Source of the DNA: Alkalihalophilus pseudofirmus OF4
GTDB taxonomy: Bacteria; Bacillota; Bacilli; Bacillales; Bacillaceae_D
Length of the DNA stretch: 64,000 bases
NCBI RefSeq assembly: GCF_000005825.2
Contig: NC_013791.2
Coordinates: 3,286,001-3,350,000 of the forward strand
Direction: 5' to 3'
This document shows, in pieces, positions 52,636 to 62,489 of this stretch (position 1 is the stretch's first letter; each line of letters begins with the position of its first letter). The notes under the pieces are model-generated. The model saw only the letters and a list, made by a program, of their open reading frames with translations. It did not search any database and was not told the origin of the DNA. A program made the position numbers and the translations under genes.

Positions 52636-55521
52636 TTAGCTTTTTTGTAACTCTTTTTCTTTCATTTGATCATTCATTTGATCTTCCATCCGTTTACGAT
52701 CACGTTCAAGTATCGGTTTTAAATAGCGGCCGGTATAAGAAGCTTTTGTTTCAGCCACTTGCTCTGGTGTCCCTTCAGCGACAATCTGCCCGCCTTTGTC
52801 CCCGCCTTCAGGTCCAAGATCAATAATATGGTCCACCGTTTTGATCACATCTAAATTATGTTCAATAACAAGGACTGTATCCCCATTATCGACAAGTCGC
52901 TGCAACACTTTTAATAAACGGTCAATATCATCAACATGAAGACCAGTGGTTGGTTCATCTAAAATATATAACGTTCTGCCTGTCGCACGACGGTGAAGCT
53001 GAGAAGCAAGTTTCACACGCTGCGCTTCCCCCCCTGATAAAGTCGTTGCTGGCTGGCCAAGTTTAATGTAGCCGAGCCCAACATCGACCAAGGTCTGCAC
53101 CTTGCGTTTAATTTTCGGGATGTTAGCGAAGAAGTCTACACTCTCTTCCACTGTCATTTCAAGCACATCAGAAATGGTCTTTCCTTTGTACTTAATTTCA
53201 AGTGTTTCACGGTTATAACGTTTCCCTTCGCACACTTCACAAGGCACATATACATCAGGCAGGAAATGCATCTCAATTTTAATAATCCCATCCCCGCGGC
53301 AAGCCTCACAGCGGCCGCCTTTTACATTAAAGCTGAAGCGGCCTTTCTTATATCCGCGCACTTTTGCCTCGTTTGTCATCGCAAACACATCGCGGATATC
53401 ATCAAACACTCCCGTATACGTTGCAGGATTTGAACGAGGTGTACGGCCGATCGGCGACTGGTCAATATCAATAACCTTGTCGATCTCATCGATACCAGCA
53501 ATTTCTTTATGTTTCCCTGGCTTGTCCTTCGCACGATGAAGCTTTTGAGCCAATGATTTATACACAATCTCGTTAATAAGGGTACTTTTTCCTGAGCCCG
53601 AAACGCCTGTTACGGCCATAAATAAACCAAGCGGGAACGTAACTGAAACGTTTTTCAAGTTATTTTCGCTTGCTTTTTTCACAGTAAATGAACGACCGTC
53701 TGAATTTCTGCGTTCTGTTGGCAGCGGAATAAACTTTTTGCCGGATAAATACTGGCCTGTAAGTGATTCTTTATCTTTCATAATCTCTTCTGGCGTCCCT
53801 TGTGCCGTAATCTGTCCACCGTGAACGCCCGCACCTGGACCAATATCAATAATATAGTCAGCTGCCATCATCGTATCCTCGTCATGTTCAACCACAATCA
53901 ATGTGTTCCCAAGATTCCGCATATGTTCAAGCGTTTGAATTAAGCGGTCATTATCCCGTTGATGAAGGCCAATGGACGGTTCGTCAAGAATGTAGAGAAC
54001 GCCCATTAACGAGGACCCAATTTGAGTCGCCAGGCGGATACGCTGCGCCTCACCGCCTGATAAGGTACCCGCTGCACGCGATAGAGATAAGTAGTCGAGC
54101 CCAACATTGATCAAAAAGCCGATACGGTCATTAATTTCTTTTAGAATAAGGCGAGCAATTGCATAATCCTTCTCACTCAGTTCTAGGTTTTCAAAAAACT
54201 CTTTTGCTTCTTTTACTGAAAGAGAGGAAACCTCACCAATATGTGTTCCATTAATCTTTACAGCTAGAGCTTCCTTCTTTAAACGGTAGCCCTTACAGCT
54301 AGGACAATGCTTATGCGTCATATACGTTTCCATTTGATCACGAATATAATCAGAGCTTGTCTCATGATAGCGGCGTGAAATATTGTTCGCTACCCCTTCA
54401 AAAACAATCTCATTTTCTCTCACTTGTCCGAATTCATTTTCATAACGGAAGAAGATCTTCTCTCGTCCGCTTCCATGGAGCACTTTATCAAATAAAGCTT
54501 CAGGTATCTGTTCCACCGGCTGATCAAGATCAATTCCGTAGTGATCTGCAGCTGCAGCTAGGAGCTGTGGATAATACTGTGAACTCGTCGGCTCCCACGC
54601 TGCGATTGCATGCTCACGAAGTGTTTTTGATTTGTCAGGGACCACAAGCTCTAAGTCCAATTCAAGCTTTGAACCAAGTCCATCACATGTTGGACACGCG
54701 CCGTATGGACTGTTAAACGAGAACATCCGCGGTTCAAGCTCTGAGATCGAAAAGCCGCACTCAGGGCATGCATGATGCTGGCTGAAGAGCAGCTCTTCTT
54801 CACCAATTACATCAACAAGGACACGTCCGTCTGCTAATTGCAGTGCAGTTTCAAGTGAGTCAGCTAAACGAGTATGAATGCCCTCTTTGATTACAATTCG
54901 GTCAATAACGACTTCAATGCTGTGCTTTTTATTCTTTTCCAGCTCAATTTCCTCTGCTGCTTCACGCATTTCGCCGTCCACACGCACACGGACAAAGCCT
55001 TGTTTCTTAATGTCTTCAAGCACCTTCACATGTGTTCCTTTCCGCCCTGAAACGAGCGGTGCTAAAATTTGCATTTTCGTCCGCTCAGGATATTCAATCA
55101 GGCGGTCCACCATTTGCTGAATCGTCTGCGAGGAGATTTCAATCCCATGCTTCGGACAAACTGGTTTTCCGATACGTGCATATAAAAGCCGCAGATAATC
55201 ATGGATTTCTGTTACCGTACCGACAGTAGATCTTGGATTGCGGCTTGTTGTTTTCTGATCAATTGAGATAGCTGGTGAAAGGCCTTCAATTGCATCCACA
55301 TCAGGCTTATCCATCTGTCCTAAAAATTGACGAGCATAGGCAGAAAGGGATTCAACATATCTTCTTTGCCCTTCTGCATAAATCGTATCAAAGGCAAGCG
55401 AAGATTTACCTGAGCCTGATAAGCCTGTTAATACGACAAGCTTGTCGCGAGGAATCGTCACATCAATATTTTTTAAGTTATGTGAGCGAGCTCCTTTTAC
55501 GACGATTTCTTCTAATGCCAT
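52636..55521 (-). CDS. uvrA: UvrABC system protein A
   Basis: A 961-residue DNA damage sensor with two ABC ATPase modules. First Walker [10 protein letters not shown], second GVSGSGKST, two LSGGEAQR signatures and zinc-finger cysteines ([10 protein letters not shown].., [12 protein letters not shown]). It loads UvrB at lesions in nucleotide excision repair. The ATG at 55521 follows AAGGGTGA and overlaps... it lies 6 bp before the uvrB stop, so translation is coupled. The C-terminal tail is Met/Lys/Gln-rich. Confidence 0.98.
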   Translation of the reverse strand: MALEEIVVKGARSHNLKNIDVTIPRDKLVVLTGLSGSGKSSLAFDTIYAEGQRRYVESLSAYARQFLGQMDKPDVDAIEGLSPAISIDQKTTSRNPRSTVGTVTEIHDYLRLLYARIGKPVCPKHGIEISSQTIQQMVDRLIEYPERTKMQILAPLVSGRKGTHVKVLEDIKKQGFVRVRVDGEMREAAEEIELEKNKKHSIEVVIDRIVIKEGIHTRLADSLETALQLADGRVLVDVIGEEELLFSQHHACPECGFSISELEPRMFSFNSPYGACPTCDGLGSKLELDLELVVPDKSKTLREHAIAAWEPTSSQYYPQLLAAAADHYGIDLDQPVEQIPEALFDKVLHGSGREKIFFRYENEFGQVRENEIVFEGVANNISRRYHETSSDYIRDQMETYMTHKHCPSCKGYRLKKEALAVKINGTHIGEVSSLSVKEAKEFFENLELSEKDYAIARLILKEINDRIGFLINVGLDYLSLSRAAGTLSGGEAQRIRLATQIGSSLMGVLYILDEPSIGLHQRDNDRLIQTLEHMRNLGNTLIVVEHDEDTMMAADYIIDIGPGAGVHGGQITAQGTPEEIMKDKESLTGQYLSGKKFIPLPTERRNSDGRSFTVKKASENNLKNVSVTFPLGLFMAVTGVSGSGKSTLINEIVYKSLAQKLHRAKDKPGKHKEIAGIDEIDKVIDIDQSPIGRTPRSNPATYTGVFDDIRDVFAMTNEAKVRGYKKGRFSFNVKGGRCEACRGDGIIKIEMHFLPDVYVPCEVCEGKRYNRETLEIKYKGKTISDVLEMTVEESVDFFANIPKIKRKVQTLVDVGLGYIKLGQPATTLSGGEAQRVKLASQLHRRATGRTLYILDEPTTGLHVDDIDRLLKVLQRLVDNGDTVLVIEHNLDVIKTVDHIIDLGPEGGDKGGQIVAEGTPEQVAETKASYTGRYLKPILERDRKRMEDQMNDQMKEKELQKS

Positions 55522-55526
55522 CCTGT

Positions 55527-57506
55527 TCACCCTTCCGCTTTTAGCTCTAATAATAAATCACGAAGCTCTGCCGCACGCTCGAAATTTAATTCGCGGGCAG
55601 CATCCTTCATTTCTTTTTCCATTCGTTCGATCATTGCTTCTTTGTCTTTCTTGCTTAACTTCGTCTTCGGTGCGGCTGTTGCCTCGCCGTCTTCATCCGA
55701 TACAATCGTTGCCTGGATCACCTCTGGAATTTTCTTTTGAATCGTCTTAGGGGTGATGCCATGTTTTTCGTTATATTCTTCTTGAATGCTGCGGCGTCTT
55801 GCCGTTTCATCAATGGCGATCTGCATCGATTTCGTCATCTTATCTGCATACATAATGACATGACCATTAGAGTTACGAGCAGCACGTCCTATCGTTTGAA
55901 TTAACGAACGTTCTGCACGCAAGAACCCTTCCTTATCAGCATCGAGTATCGCAACAAGAGACACCTCAGGAATATCAAGCCCTTCACGCAGCAAGTTAAT
56001 GCCGACTAACACATCAAACGTTCCCATCCGCAGCTGACGAATAATTTCGATTCGTTCAAGCGTCTTTATCTCTGAGTGGAGATAACGTACTTTAATGCCG
56101 ATCTCTTTTAAGTAATCCGTTAAATCCTCAGACATTTTCTTCGTCAGTGTCGTGACAAGCACTCGTTCATTTTTCTCGACTCTTGCATTAATTTCGCCGA
56201 TCATATCGTCAATCTGGCCTTCGATCGGGCGCACGTCAATGGTTGGGTCGAGTAACCCTGTTGGACGGATAATCTGCTCGACCATTTTCGGCGTGTGTTC
56301 AAGCTCATACGGCCCTGGTGTCGCTGAAACGTATACGCTTTGTGAAATCTTCTTTTCAAACTCATCGAATTTTAAAGGCCGGTTATCCAGCGCTGAAGGC
56401 AGACGGAATCCGTGATTCACGAGCACTTCTTTTCTAGCTCTGTCTCCGTTATACATTCCCCGAACTTGCGGAAGTGTAACATGTGACTCATCGACAATCA
56501 GTAAAAAGTCTTCAGGGAAGAAGTCAAGCAGTGTATAAGGGGTAGCTCCCGCTTCGCGCAACGTTAAGTGTCGTGAATAGTTCTCGATGCCTGAACAAAA
56601 GCCCATTTCAGCCATCATCTCTAAATCATAGCGCGTTCTCTGTTCAAGACGCTGCGCTTCTAGAAGCTTCCCTTCCTCATGCATTTTCTTCAGCTGTTCT
56701 TCAAGTTCTACTTCGATATTAGCAATCGCTTTTTTAAGCTTTGCTTCACGGGTAACGAAGTGGGATGCTGGGAAAATGGCTACATGATTTCGCTCGCCTT
56801 TAATTTCACCTGTCAGCGCATCTACTTCTGTCATCCGGTCAATTTCATCACCAAAAAACTCCACACGAATACATTGTTCATCACGAGATGCCGGGAAAAT
56901 TTCTACGACATCGCCGCGAACTCGGAACGTACCACGCGTGAAATTGACATCATTTCGGTCATATTGAATGTCTACTAAATTACGCAATAAAGCATTACGG
57001 TCCATTTCCATTCCAGTTCTAAGAGACACGACTAAGTCGCGGTACTCCTCAGGCGAACCTAAGCCGTAAATACAAGAGACACTGGCAATAATGATGACAT
57101 CTTTCCTTTCAAAAAGCGCACTTGTAGCCGAGTGTCTAAGTTTATCTATTTCTTCATTTATACTTGCATCTTTTTCAATATACGTATCAGAACTAGGGAC
57201 GTAAGCTTCTGGCTGGTAATAATCATAGTAGCTGACAAAATACTCTACAGCATTGTTTGGGAAGAACTCTTTAAACTCACTATAAAGCTGGCCTGCAAGA
57301 GTTTTATTATGGGCGATAATTAATGTGGGCTTGTTTACTTCTTGTATAACATTAGATATCGTAAATGTCTTACCTGTACCTGTTGCACCAAGCAAAGTCT
57401 GATGCTTTTTTCCTTCTTTTATCCCTGCTACAATCTCTTTAATCGCAGCAGGCTGATCGCCATCTGGTTGATAAGGCGAGTTAAGTTCAAATGTCTGATC
57501 CACCAA
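55527..57506 (-). CDS. uvrB: UvrABC system protein B
   Basis: A 659-residue helicase-like protein that verifies damage and recruits UvrC. Walker A GATGTGKT, the beta-hairpin segment [26 protein letters not shown] box, helicase motif VI (QTIGRAARN) and the C-terminal UVR domain ([24 protein letters not shown]). GTG start behind GGAGG. Followed directly by uvrA and preceded by csbA, as in B. subtilis. Confidence 0.98.
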   Translation of the reverse strand: MVDQTFELNSPYQPDGDQPAAIKEIVAGIKEGKKHQTLLGATGTGKTFTISNVIQEVNKPTLIIAHNKTLAGQLYSEFKEFFPNNAVEYFVSYYDYYQPEAYVPSSDTYIEKDASINEEIDKLRHSATSALFERKDVIIIASVSCIYGLGSPEEYRDLVVSLRTGMEMDRNALLRNLVDIQYDRNDVNFTRGTFRVRGDVVEIFPASRDEQCIRVEFFGDEIDRMTEVDALTGEIKGERNHVAIFPASHFVTREAKLKKAIANIEVELEEQLKKMHEEGKLLEAQRLEQRTRYDLEMMAEMGFCSGIENYSRHLTLREAGATPYTLLDFFPEDFLLIVDESHVTLPQVRGMYNGDRARKEVLVNHGFRLPSALDNRPLKFDEFEKKISQSVYVSATPGPYELEHTPKMVEQIIRPTGLLDPTIDVRPIEGQIDDMIGEINARVEKNERVLVTTLTKKMSEDLTDYLKEIGIKVRYLHSEIKTLERIEIIRQLRMGTFDVLVGINLLREGLDIPEVSLVAILDADKEGFLRAERSLIQTIGRAARNSNGHVIMYADKMTKSMQIAIDETARRRSIQEEYNEKHGITPKTIQKKIPEVIQATIVSDEDGEATAAPKTKLSKKDKEAMIERMEKEMKDAARELNFERAAELRDLLLELKAEG

Positions 57507-57637
57507 AAAACCTCCTCACGAACCTATGATCTCTTAGCAATAGTATATCACAACCAGCTAGGTTAAAAGCAAATAATAAGAACGTACGTCCCCATGTTTT
57601 TTCCTTAAATTTGAAACTACTTCGTATTAACATAAAG

Positions 57638-57662
57638 AAAGAGAGCCGATTTCTCGACTCTC
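57638..57662 (-). terminator. Terminator between csbA and uvrB
   Basis: Arms GAGAGTCGAG and the complementary CGGCTCTC followed on the minus strand by TTTCTTT. Confidence 0.65.
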
Positions 57663-57664
57663 CG

Positions 57665-57889
57665 CTACATACCTGGACGTTTGGTTAATACTTTTTTAGC
57701 GATAAGGACGCCTGCTGCAAATGATGGGATGGCAAGCAGCAAAAGCCACCAAGGTTTATCATACACACTGATGACAGACAGAATGACCATCCATGTGACA
57801 ATACTTGCTCCGACCAAACTAAAGGTTACTCTTGTGGTGATGACCATTAGCAAGAACGGGGCGAACAGTGCTAATAATATTTCTGACAT
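57665..57889 (-). CDS. csbA: CsbA-like small membrane protein (DUF2198)
   Basis: A 74-residue, two- to three-helix membrane protein (ALFAPFLLMVITTRVTFSLVGASIVTWMVILSVISVYDKPWWLLLLAIPSF). Size, hydrophobic pattern and the position upstream of uvrBA match B. subtilis CsbA, a general-stress (sigma-B) protein of unknown function. No sigma-B promoter was recognised here. Confidence 0.88.
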   Translation of the reverse strand: MSEILLALFAPFLLMVITTRVTFSLVGASIVTWMVILSVISVYDKPWWLLLLAIPSFAAGVLIAKKVLTKRPGM

Positions 57890-57924
57890 GCTCTATACGA
57901 TTTCTCCTTTACTTTATCTCAAGC

Positions 57925-59115
57925 TTAAACCACCGAATCTTGCAATTGATAGTCTTGCTTTACTAATAATACACCTAGCTGATGATGTTCTCCGTCATAA
58001 AGGGCCCCTTGGGTAAATCGAACTTCCCCGGAATGGTCAAGCACATCTAATTTACAGAAGGCAGCAGCATTAAGCTGGAGCGCCTCATAGAAACTGTTCT
58101 CATCATGGACGGTTTGACCATTCACTTTAACTATTGTCTCTCCTACTTGCAGTTTCATTTTCGTAGCTGGACTATTCGGAATCACGCCTAAAATCACACA
58201 GCCCTTATCCCTTGATCCGTAAAATGCAGGGCCTGCCTCATCACGAGCCTTGGCAAGCATCCATAACACTTCTCGTAAAATGATTGCTAGTGAAGCTGCG
58301 AGCACCGCGACAAATGGATACCAATAGCTTACTGCAGCAAGAATACCTAGAAACACCCCAAGCCCGGCTACTCGCATACCCATCATCTTTATAGGCTCTT
58401 TTGGCAAGCTTGAACGAACACGCTGTCCAAACCCTACTAGTACAGGAAACAGGATCGGCTGAAAGCTTGTCTCACCTAAAGAGAATACCGGCCAATACTC
58501 AAAGCCAGGTATGATTCCTGTGGGTACGAAGAAGAAGACAGGAACAATCCATAATCTCTTAGCCTCTTGAAATCCTACCCATTTACCACGCTTACTTCGT
58601 TCAACACCTGGTGATGTATACACATCTCCATTGCGATAAATAAGGATCCCTTCACCCATCACTAATAAAGCAAGAATAACGGCTATATAATGCAGCGGGA
58701 AGCCGCTCAGAAAAGCAGCGATATTTTGCAGCATACTAACCTTAGTAAATACAGGTGCAAACGCCACAGCTAAAAGGGACAGACCCATAATATAAGAAGG
58801 TGACATCCATCTGACAGAGGTAGTTAACACCATCACAATCGAAGCCGCGATCATGACAAAAACCACTTCCATCGTGATCACAATTCCAATTCCAAGCGTT
58901 GCGGCTGAAATAATGAGCCCAATCAATAACGCAGGCAAGAATGGAATGACAAAATCAGCAATCTTATCTGTCACACGCGTATGAAACGCTACCCGTTCTC
59001 TTTGAACGCGGCGATGCGCAATTAAAAAAATCACAAATAATCCTATGTACAAGATGGGGTTGGCGAAAAATGAGCCAATCGTAAGTCCCAAGCTTTTCAG
59101 AATGTCGATCATCAT
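57925..59115 (-). CDS. minJ: MinJ-like cell-division topological protein (PDZ)
   Basis: A 396-residue protein with about eight membrane helices (residues 10-300) and a C-terminal PDZ domain (about 305-385, CVILGVIPNSPATKMKLQVGETIVKVNGQTV). The architecture and csbA/ctpB neighbourhood match B. subtilis MinJ, which bridges DivIVA and MinCD to restrict division sites. ATG behind GGAGGCG. Confidence 0.88.
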   Translation of the reverse strand: MMIDILKSLGLTIGSFFANPILYIGLFVIFLIAHRRVQRERVAFHTRVTDKIADFVIPFLPALLIGLIISAATLGIGIVITMEVVFVMIAASIVMVLTTSVRWMSPSYIMGLSLLAVAFAPVFTKVSMLQNIAAFLSGFPLHYIAVILALLVMGEGILIYRNGDVYTSPGVERSKRGKWVGFQEAKRLWIVPVFFFVPTGIIPGFEYWPVFSLGETSFQPILFPVLVGFGQRVRSSLPKEPIKMMGMRVAGLGVFLGILAAVSYWYPFVAVLAASLAIILREVLWMLAKARDEAGPAFYGSRDKGCVILGVIPNSPATKMKLQVGETIVKVNGQTVHDENSFYEALQLNAAAFCKLDVLDHSGEVRFTQGALYDGEHHQLGVLLVKQDYQLQDSVV

Positions 59116-59288
59116 ACATCTAACGCCTCCAGAACTCTTTCTCTCTATTCTACATTATATAAGGGGAAAAGAGATAAAGGATCTATGAGAAATTGTGATT
59201 TTTGATAATTTCCTACAAAGGAGAGGGTGGTTAAGAAAAATTAACTAAAAATAACATGCACTAACTTAGTATCCTACTTACAATAGTT

Positions 59289-59660
59289 GTTGATTACCGC
59301 TGCAGGCACACGCTTTCCACGGGCTGACCGGGAGCATAGCCATAGCTTCACTCATACGGGATCACCATGGCCACGCATCTCAGGCTACTAAAGAGTTCTC
59401 CCTGCAATAATTGTTGATCTCCGCTGCAGGCACACGCTTTCCGCGGGCGGCCCGGGAGCATAGCCATAGCTTCACTCATACGGGATCACCATGGCCACGC
59501 ATCTCAGGCTACTAAAGAGTTCTCCCTGCAATAATTGTTGATCTCCGCTGCAGGCACACGCTTTCCGCGGGCGGCCCGGGAGCATAGCCATAGCTTCACT
59601 CATACGGGATCACCACGGCCACGCATCTCAGGCTACTAAAGAGTTCTCCCTGCAATAATT
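59289..59660 (+). repeat. 124-bp tandem array of truncated A arms (3 units)
   Basis: Three units begin at 59289, 59413 and 59537, exactly 124 bp apart. Each starts GTTGAT, carries the CGCTTTCC(A/G)CGGGC start of an A arm, then switches to a shared segment (AGCATAGCCATAGCTTCACT, ending CTACTAAAGAGTTCTCCCTG) in place of the rest of the arm. The full A arm follows at 59661. Confidence 0.9.
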
Positions 59661-59787
59661 GTTGATCTCCGCTGCAGGCACACGCTTTCCGCGGGCGGCC
59701 CGGGAGCTTCCTCGTCGCTTTAGCTCCTGTGGGATCTCCCTGGTCACGCGCATCCCGCTGGAGTCGGTGCCTTCCGCTCCAATCAAC
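59661..59787 (+). repeat. Composite repeat, A arm (copy 4)
   Basis: Complete arm from GTTGATCTCC to CCAATCAAC, followed by the same spacer as at 32.2 kb (TAGTGCTCCCTCATCGAAC, then ATTTAGTAAACGAAG). Confidence 0.9.
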
Positions 59788-59922
59788 GAAGCGAGAAGGT
59801 TGTATAGTGCTCCCTCATCGAACTTGTTCGTTGCTCAGTGATTTAGTAAACGAAGGGCGGTTTATAATGTGAACTGAGCTTAACAAAATCGCTCTACATC
59901 CTAATTACTAAAAGCAATAACC

Positions 59923-60473
59923 AGCGGATGAAATATGCGAAGACTTCTGCGGTGCCTAGAGCAGGGCTGAGATCCCACAGGGCATAAGCCCGAGGAAGCT
60001 CAGCAGCTCACCGCGAAAAGCGAAGCATATTTCAGGAGCGACAACTATTCTATAACCCTTGTTTGAGGCATCTTATTTAAGGTATTTTTTTAAAGATAAC
60101 TAAATCACTCCACATAATAATTACATTAAGCATTAACCCAGCGGATGAAATATGCGTAGACTTCTGCGGTGCCTAGAGCAGGGCTGAGATCCCACAGGGC
60201 ATAAGCCTGAGGAAGCTCAGCAGCTCACCGCGAAAAGCGAAGCATATTTCAGGAGCGACAACTATTCTATAACCCTTGTTTGAGGCATCTTATTTAAGGT
60301 ATTTTTTTTAAGATAACTAAATCACTCCACATAATAATTACATTAAGCATTAACCCAGCGGATGAAATATGCGAAGACTCCTGCGGTGCCTAGAGCAGGG
60401 CTGAGATCCCACAGGGCTAAAGCCCGAGGAAGCTCACTAGCTCCCCACGGAAAGCGAAGCATATTTCAGGAGC
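59923..60473 (+). repeat. 217-bp tandem array of B arms (3 units)
   Basis: B arms start at 59923, 60140 and 60357, exactly 217 bp apart. Each unit is a 117-bp arm plus a 100-bp spacer (CAACTATTCTATAACCCTTG through AAATCACTCCACATAATAAT). The eno-side pair at 21472/21688 has the same structure with 216-bp spacing. Between minJ and ctpB nothing but repeats and the ctpB terminator is seen. Confidence 0.9.
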
Positions 60474-60505
60474 GGCGAGTCCGCTATTACCCATGTTTAT
60501 TACAT

Positions 60506-60560
60506 ACAAAAGGCCCTTATCCAAACTTTTCAATAAGAAAAGCTCGCGATAAGGGCCCGG
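60506..60560 (-). terminator. Terminator after ctpB
   Basis: Arms GGGCCCTTATC and GATAAGGGCC with an inner AGCTTTTC/GAAAAGTT stem, then TTTTGT on the minus strand. Confidence 0.8.
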
Positions 60561-60594
60561 TTAGAGACTTCGTTTCATCCCCGTCTCTTCGTCA

Positions 60595-62058
60595 TTAATT
60601 CACTTGTTTCATAATTAACTCAATCGCTGTTTGCAGCTGCTTGTCATTAGACTCATCGCGGACTTCATCAACGATTATCTGCTGCAATGCGCCAGCTGTT
60701 TCTTCGTCAATATCGCCTGTCTCACTCAATCCTTGGGCTTTTTGAAACGCACGAACCGCTTGCTCCGTTTGTTCATCATAATACCCATCTGTGCGGCCAG
60801 GCTCATGACCAAGTCCTTTAAGCATCGTCTGCGCACTACGGATCTGCTCATTCATCATATCGAGCGTTAACGTCTCATCACCTGTGAGCGGTGCAGAATA
60901 GAAGTAATCTGGCTGCTTCACTTCCACAGTAGGGTCGACCCCTTTGCCATTAATATCATTCCCAGCTGATGTCAACCATTTGAATAAGGAAAGCTTTAAT
61001 TCACTTCCATCACCGAGCTGAATCGTTTGCTGTACCGTTCCTTTTCCAAATGTTGTCTCACCGACCACATCATAATCACCTGCTTCAATTAAAGCAGCCG
61101 ATAAAATCTCAGACGCAGAAGCGCTTGAACGGTCTGTTAAGCCAACAATCGGATAAGGCTTTCTCTCATCTAATGAAGATACGTAACGAACACGCTCTCC
61201 GGCACGATCTTGGATTTGTACAATTGGTTCGCCGCCAGGAATAATCAGCTTACCGATTTTTTCCACGCTATCTAAGTAGCCGCCCGGATTTCCGCGAACA
61301 TCAATTAATAGTCCATCAATACCTTGTGCTTCTAGTTCCGCCAAGCCTTCTTCAAAACGTTCAGCTGTATCAACAGAGAACGAAGTAATGTCGAGCATTC
61401 CGATCGTTTTTCCGTCACGCTCAATCGTGCTGACTCTTACCGTTTCAATTGGAATGTCATCTCGTACTACTGGAATCGTTAGTAATTCGTTTGCTCCAGC
61501 ACGTTCAACGGTAAGTGTTACGGTCGTTCCCTTTTCCCCGCGGATCTTTAACACTGCTTCATAAAGGGATAAACCGTCTGTTGACTCGCCGTCAATTTCA
61601 ATAATCTTATCGTTCGGCTGAAGACCTGCTTGTTCTGCAGGGGACTCACGGAACGGTGCCACAATCGTGACCGTGCCATCTGTCATGCTTACTTCAGCTC
61701 CGATTCCTTCAAAGCTTGAGCCAAGCGACTCCACAAATTGATTAGCCGTTTCTTGATCCATATACACGGAATAAGGATCATCTAACGTATCAAGCATTCC
61801 TTCAATGGCCCCTTGAATTAACTCTTCTTCACTCACATCTTCTACATATTGCTCTTGAATAATTGCGAGTGTCTTCGCAATCTTCTCAAGTGACTCAATA
61901 TCCTCTAGCTGAACCTCTTCTGCAGGCTGGTTATCTGAATCAGTTGTTGACGCCCTCTCATTTCCTTCTAATGCAAATGAGCCTGTAAATAAAAAGATAC
62001 TTCCTAAGCCGATCGCCACTACAGCGACTAGTATGAGAAGCAATTTCTTGCTATTCAT
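60595..62058 (-). CDS. ctpB: C-terminal processing peptidase CtpB (S41)
   Basis: A 487-residue exported serine protease. Signal/anchor at residues 5-28, PDZ domain (about 105-190; VSMTDGTVTIVAPFRESPAEQAGLQPNDKIIEIDG), S41 catalytic domain with the Ser in SSASASEILSAALIEAGDYDV and the Lys in FGKGTVQ, and a C-terminal peptidoglycan-binding domain (TMLKGLGHEPGRTDGYYDEQTEQAVRAFQ). In B. subtilis CtpB cuts SpoIVFA to release pro-sigma-K processing. ATG behind GGGAGTGGTGAGG. Confidence 0.94.
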   Translation of the reverse strand: MNSKKLLLILVAVVAIGLGSIFLFTGSFALEGNERASTTDSDNQPAEEVQLEDIESLEKIAKTLAIIQEQYVEDVSEEELIQGAIEGMLDTLDDPYSVYMDQETANQFVESLGSSFEGIGAEVSMTDGTVTIVAPFRESPAEQAGLQPNDKIIEIDGESTDGLSLYEAVLKIRGEKGTTVTLTVERAGANELLTIPVVRDDIPIETVRVSTIERDGKTIGMLDITSFSVDTAERFEEGLAELEAQGIDGLLIDVRGNPGGYLDSVEKIGKLIIPGGEPIVQIQDRAGERVRYVSSLDERKPYPIVGLTDRSSASASEILSAALIEAGDYDVVGETTFGKGTVQQTIQLGDGSELKLSLFKWLTSAGNDINGKGVDPTVEVKQPDYFYSAPLTGDETLTLDMMNEQIRSAQTMLKGLGHEPGRTDGYYDEQTEQAVRAFQKAQGLSETGDIDEETAGALQQIIVDEVRDESNDKQLQTAIELIMKQVN

Positions 62059-62203
62059 CCTCACCACTCCCACTTGATCTCAAACCACAAGGGCCGATTG
62101 ATTATCTTGTTTGTTACGATCTTGCAAAAACATTTCAAGAAAAAACACATATGTTGAGCGGTATGCGTGTATTAATTTCCCCGAACACTCTTTCATGTGC
62201 AAT

Positions 62204-62232
62204 AAAAGGCATTACACGCGCATGTGCAATGC
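62204..62232. other. Hairpin between ctpB and nitrate transporter
   Basis: GGCATT/AATGCC arms with an inner CAC-GCGC-GTG-like stem. On the minus strand it is followed by TTTTATT, so it could be a terminator or leader structure ahead of ctpB. Rest of this 430-bp gap shows only the promoter at 62421. Confidence 0.45.
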
Positions 62233-62420
62233 CCTATCTTACCTTCATCTTATGTGTAGCTTGTACGGTTTATGTCGCATCTATCTAATACTTCCATTTT
62301 AAACAAGGACCTTTCGCAAGTCAAAAGAGGATAAGTGTTTATAGTATGAAAGATTGTCAAAGAGAAGGATTGTGAATCTCTTTGCAGATAAAAAGAATGT
62401 GACATTTCCTGCCGAATATT

Positions 62421-62449
62421 CTGACAATTACTCCTAATTCCTGTATAAA
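62421..62449 (+). promoter_or_regulatory. Putative sigma-A promoter of nitrate transporter gene
   Basis: CTGACA and TATAAA with 17-bp spacing, about 40 bp upstream of the start. Unlike many narK promoters, no full TGTGA-N6-TCACA box was seen. Confidence 0.6.
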
Positions 62450-62489
62450 AATACTTAGCGACATACCTACTATTAGGAGGACTAGTTAA

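Noticed and set aside
59289-59660. Regularly spaced repeats as a CRISPR array
   Set aside because: The whole 124-bp unit repeats, with no unique spacers, and no cas genes are nearby.
59659-59841. ORF within the A arm, also at 32079-32297 and 8518-8736
   Set aside because: The same peptide-like frame appears in every repeat copy because the DNA is repeated; no ribosome site, and it drifts with the repeat.
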